In this document: positions 63,513 through 64,000 of the stretch, piece after piece
How positions within the stretch are numbered: the first letter of the stretch is position 1
Layout: each line of letters opens with the position of its first letter
Assembly (NCBI GenBank): GCA_900316315.1
Contig: ONCK01000007.1
Coordinates: 62,001-126,000 of the forward strand
Source of the DNA: an uncultured Prevotellaceae bacterium
GTDB lineage: Bacteria; Bacteroidota; Bacteroidia; Bacteroidales; Bacteroidaceae
Length of the DNA: 64,000 bases
Direction of reading: 5' to 3'
Made by a program: the position numbers and the translations under genes
The notes under the pieces: model-generated
What the model was told of the DNA's origin: nothing
The model's input: only the letters and a program-made list of their open reading frames with translations
Database searches by the model: none

Positions 63513-64000
63513 GTGAAGTCCATTCTGTCCAGTCTCCTCATCGCCTTAGCGCCACTAGCTCTGAGCGCACAGTCATATCAGCCGGGCGAGCCAGTAGATA
63601 GCGTCGTGCCACTCACACGTAATCTCCACTACAGCATCGAGGCACAGGGGTCGCTGTCTCACGGTCAGACCCCGCTATGGCTCAATGCCAACAAGTACGG
63701 CCTCAGTTCTCTCAAGGAAACCAACGGCTACCTCCGTGCGTCACTCATACGCCCTCTGGAGGAGGCCTCGCCTCGCAAGTGGGACATCGGCTACGGACTT
63801 GACATCGCCGTGCCCGCCAACTACACAAGCAATATCGTCATCCAGCAGGCCTACGGCGAAGTGCGTTGGCTGCACGGTCTGCTCACGCTCGGCAGCAAGC
63901 AGTACCCCATGGAGCTCAAGAACGACCGCCTCAGCTCAGGCGCCCAGACGCTCGGCATCAATGCCCGCCCCATCCCGCAACTCCGCCTCGCCTTGCCGCA
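63513..64000 (+). CDS. Capsule assembly Wzi family protein (3' end outside window)
   Basis: The N-terminal ~162 residues of an outer-membrane barrel protein. GTG start gives a signal peptide (ILSSLLIALAPLALSAQ), then HGQTPLWLNANKYGLSSLKE and NGYLRASLIRPLEE, which are features of Bacteroidetes Wzi-like proteins. Repeated strand-turn patterns (GSKQYPMELKNDRLSSGAQT, LGINARPIPQLRLALP) fit the barrel. Wzi anchors capsule to the cell surface in E. coli; in Bacteroidetes the exact role is less certain. The next upstream ATG in frame is not available, so GTG is the probable start. Confidence 0.82.
   Translation, partial: MKSILSSLLIALAPLALSAQSYQPGEPVDSVVPLTRNLHYSIEAQGSLSHGQTPLWLNANKYGLSSLKETNGYLRASLIRPLEEASPRKWDIGYGLDIAVPANYTSNIVIQQAYGEVRWLHGLLTLGSKQYPMELKNDRLSSGAQTLGINARPIPQLRLALP

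Overview
The window looks like a chromosomal segment of a Bacteroidales bacterium, most likely near Prevotellaceae. Reasons: a SusC/SusD pair with a third lipoprotein; PorZ of the type IX secretion system; many promoters of the Bacteroidetes type (TTTG, about 20 bases, then TAnnTTTG) and almost no Shine-Dalgarno sequences; DUF2723, TPM/LemA and a capsule-assembly Wzi protein. No phage, insertion-sequence transposase, CRISPR array, rRNA or tRNA was seen.

Layout. 1-3.2 kb (minus): topoisomerase IV subunit B (cut by the window edge) and a GNAT protein. 3.5-7.1 kb: a MATE exporter, then a DUF3737 protein translationally coupled to a PatB/MalY-type C-S lyase. 7.1-13.8 kb: an orphan SusC-SusD-lipoprotein uptake locus without enzymes, ending in a strong terminator. 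13.8-15.6 kb: long spacer. 15.6-19.8 kb: menG/ubiE, aroE, a TPM protein, lemA, purM. 20.4-24.8 kb: argS, RNase H, an MsbA-like ABC exporter. 25.4-29.3 kb: a DUF2723 membrane protein and a polysaccharide deacetylase. 30.6-31.8 kb (minus): a HAD phosphatase fused to a hotdog thioesterase. 32.1-38.8 kb: miaB, a secreted propeller-like protein, and a very large 2-hydroxyacyl-CoA dehydratase activase-like protein. 39.6-50.7 kb: leuS, yitT family, rdgB, porZ, a large mosaic surface protein, guanine deaminase. 52-55.2 kb (minus): nadA, and a radical SAM protein overlapping a PAP2 phosphatase fused to a beta-barrel. 55.7-56.9 kb: a methyltransferase-like protein and a PduO cobalamin adenosyltransferase. 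57-60.7 kb (minus): a thiamine salvage operon (TonB receptor, PnuT, thiamine pyrophosphokinase) under a TPP riboswitch. 61-64 kb: rmlA, rmlC, rmlD and the start of wzi.

Metabolic links: menaquinone (menG and possibly the hotdog domain), thiamine scavenging (riboswitch operon), NAD (nadA), envelope polysaccharide (rml genes, wzi, deacetylase, DUF2723), surface secretion (porZ).

The most unusual content is noncoding. A roughly 290-350 base interspersed element occurs five times (about 14.4, 29.9, 39.1, 51.2 and 60.8 kb). Each copy has a tandem pair of 19-base units (21-base period in four copies) with the palindrome AGTTTAAACT, next to a hairpin whose stem is kept by compensating changes. The same short word (GTCGGA/TCCGAC) also builds a perfect 16-base palindrome at 3.26 kb and the stems of several terminator-like hairpins. 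I do not recognise this family.
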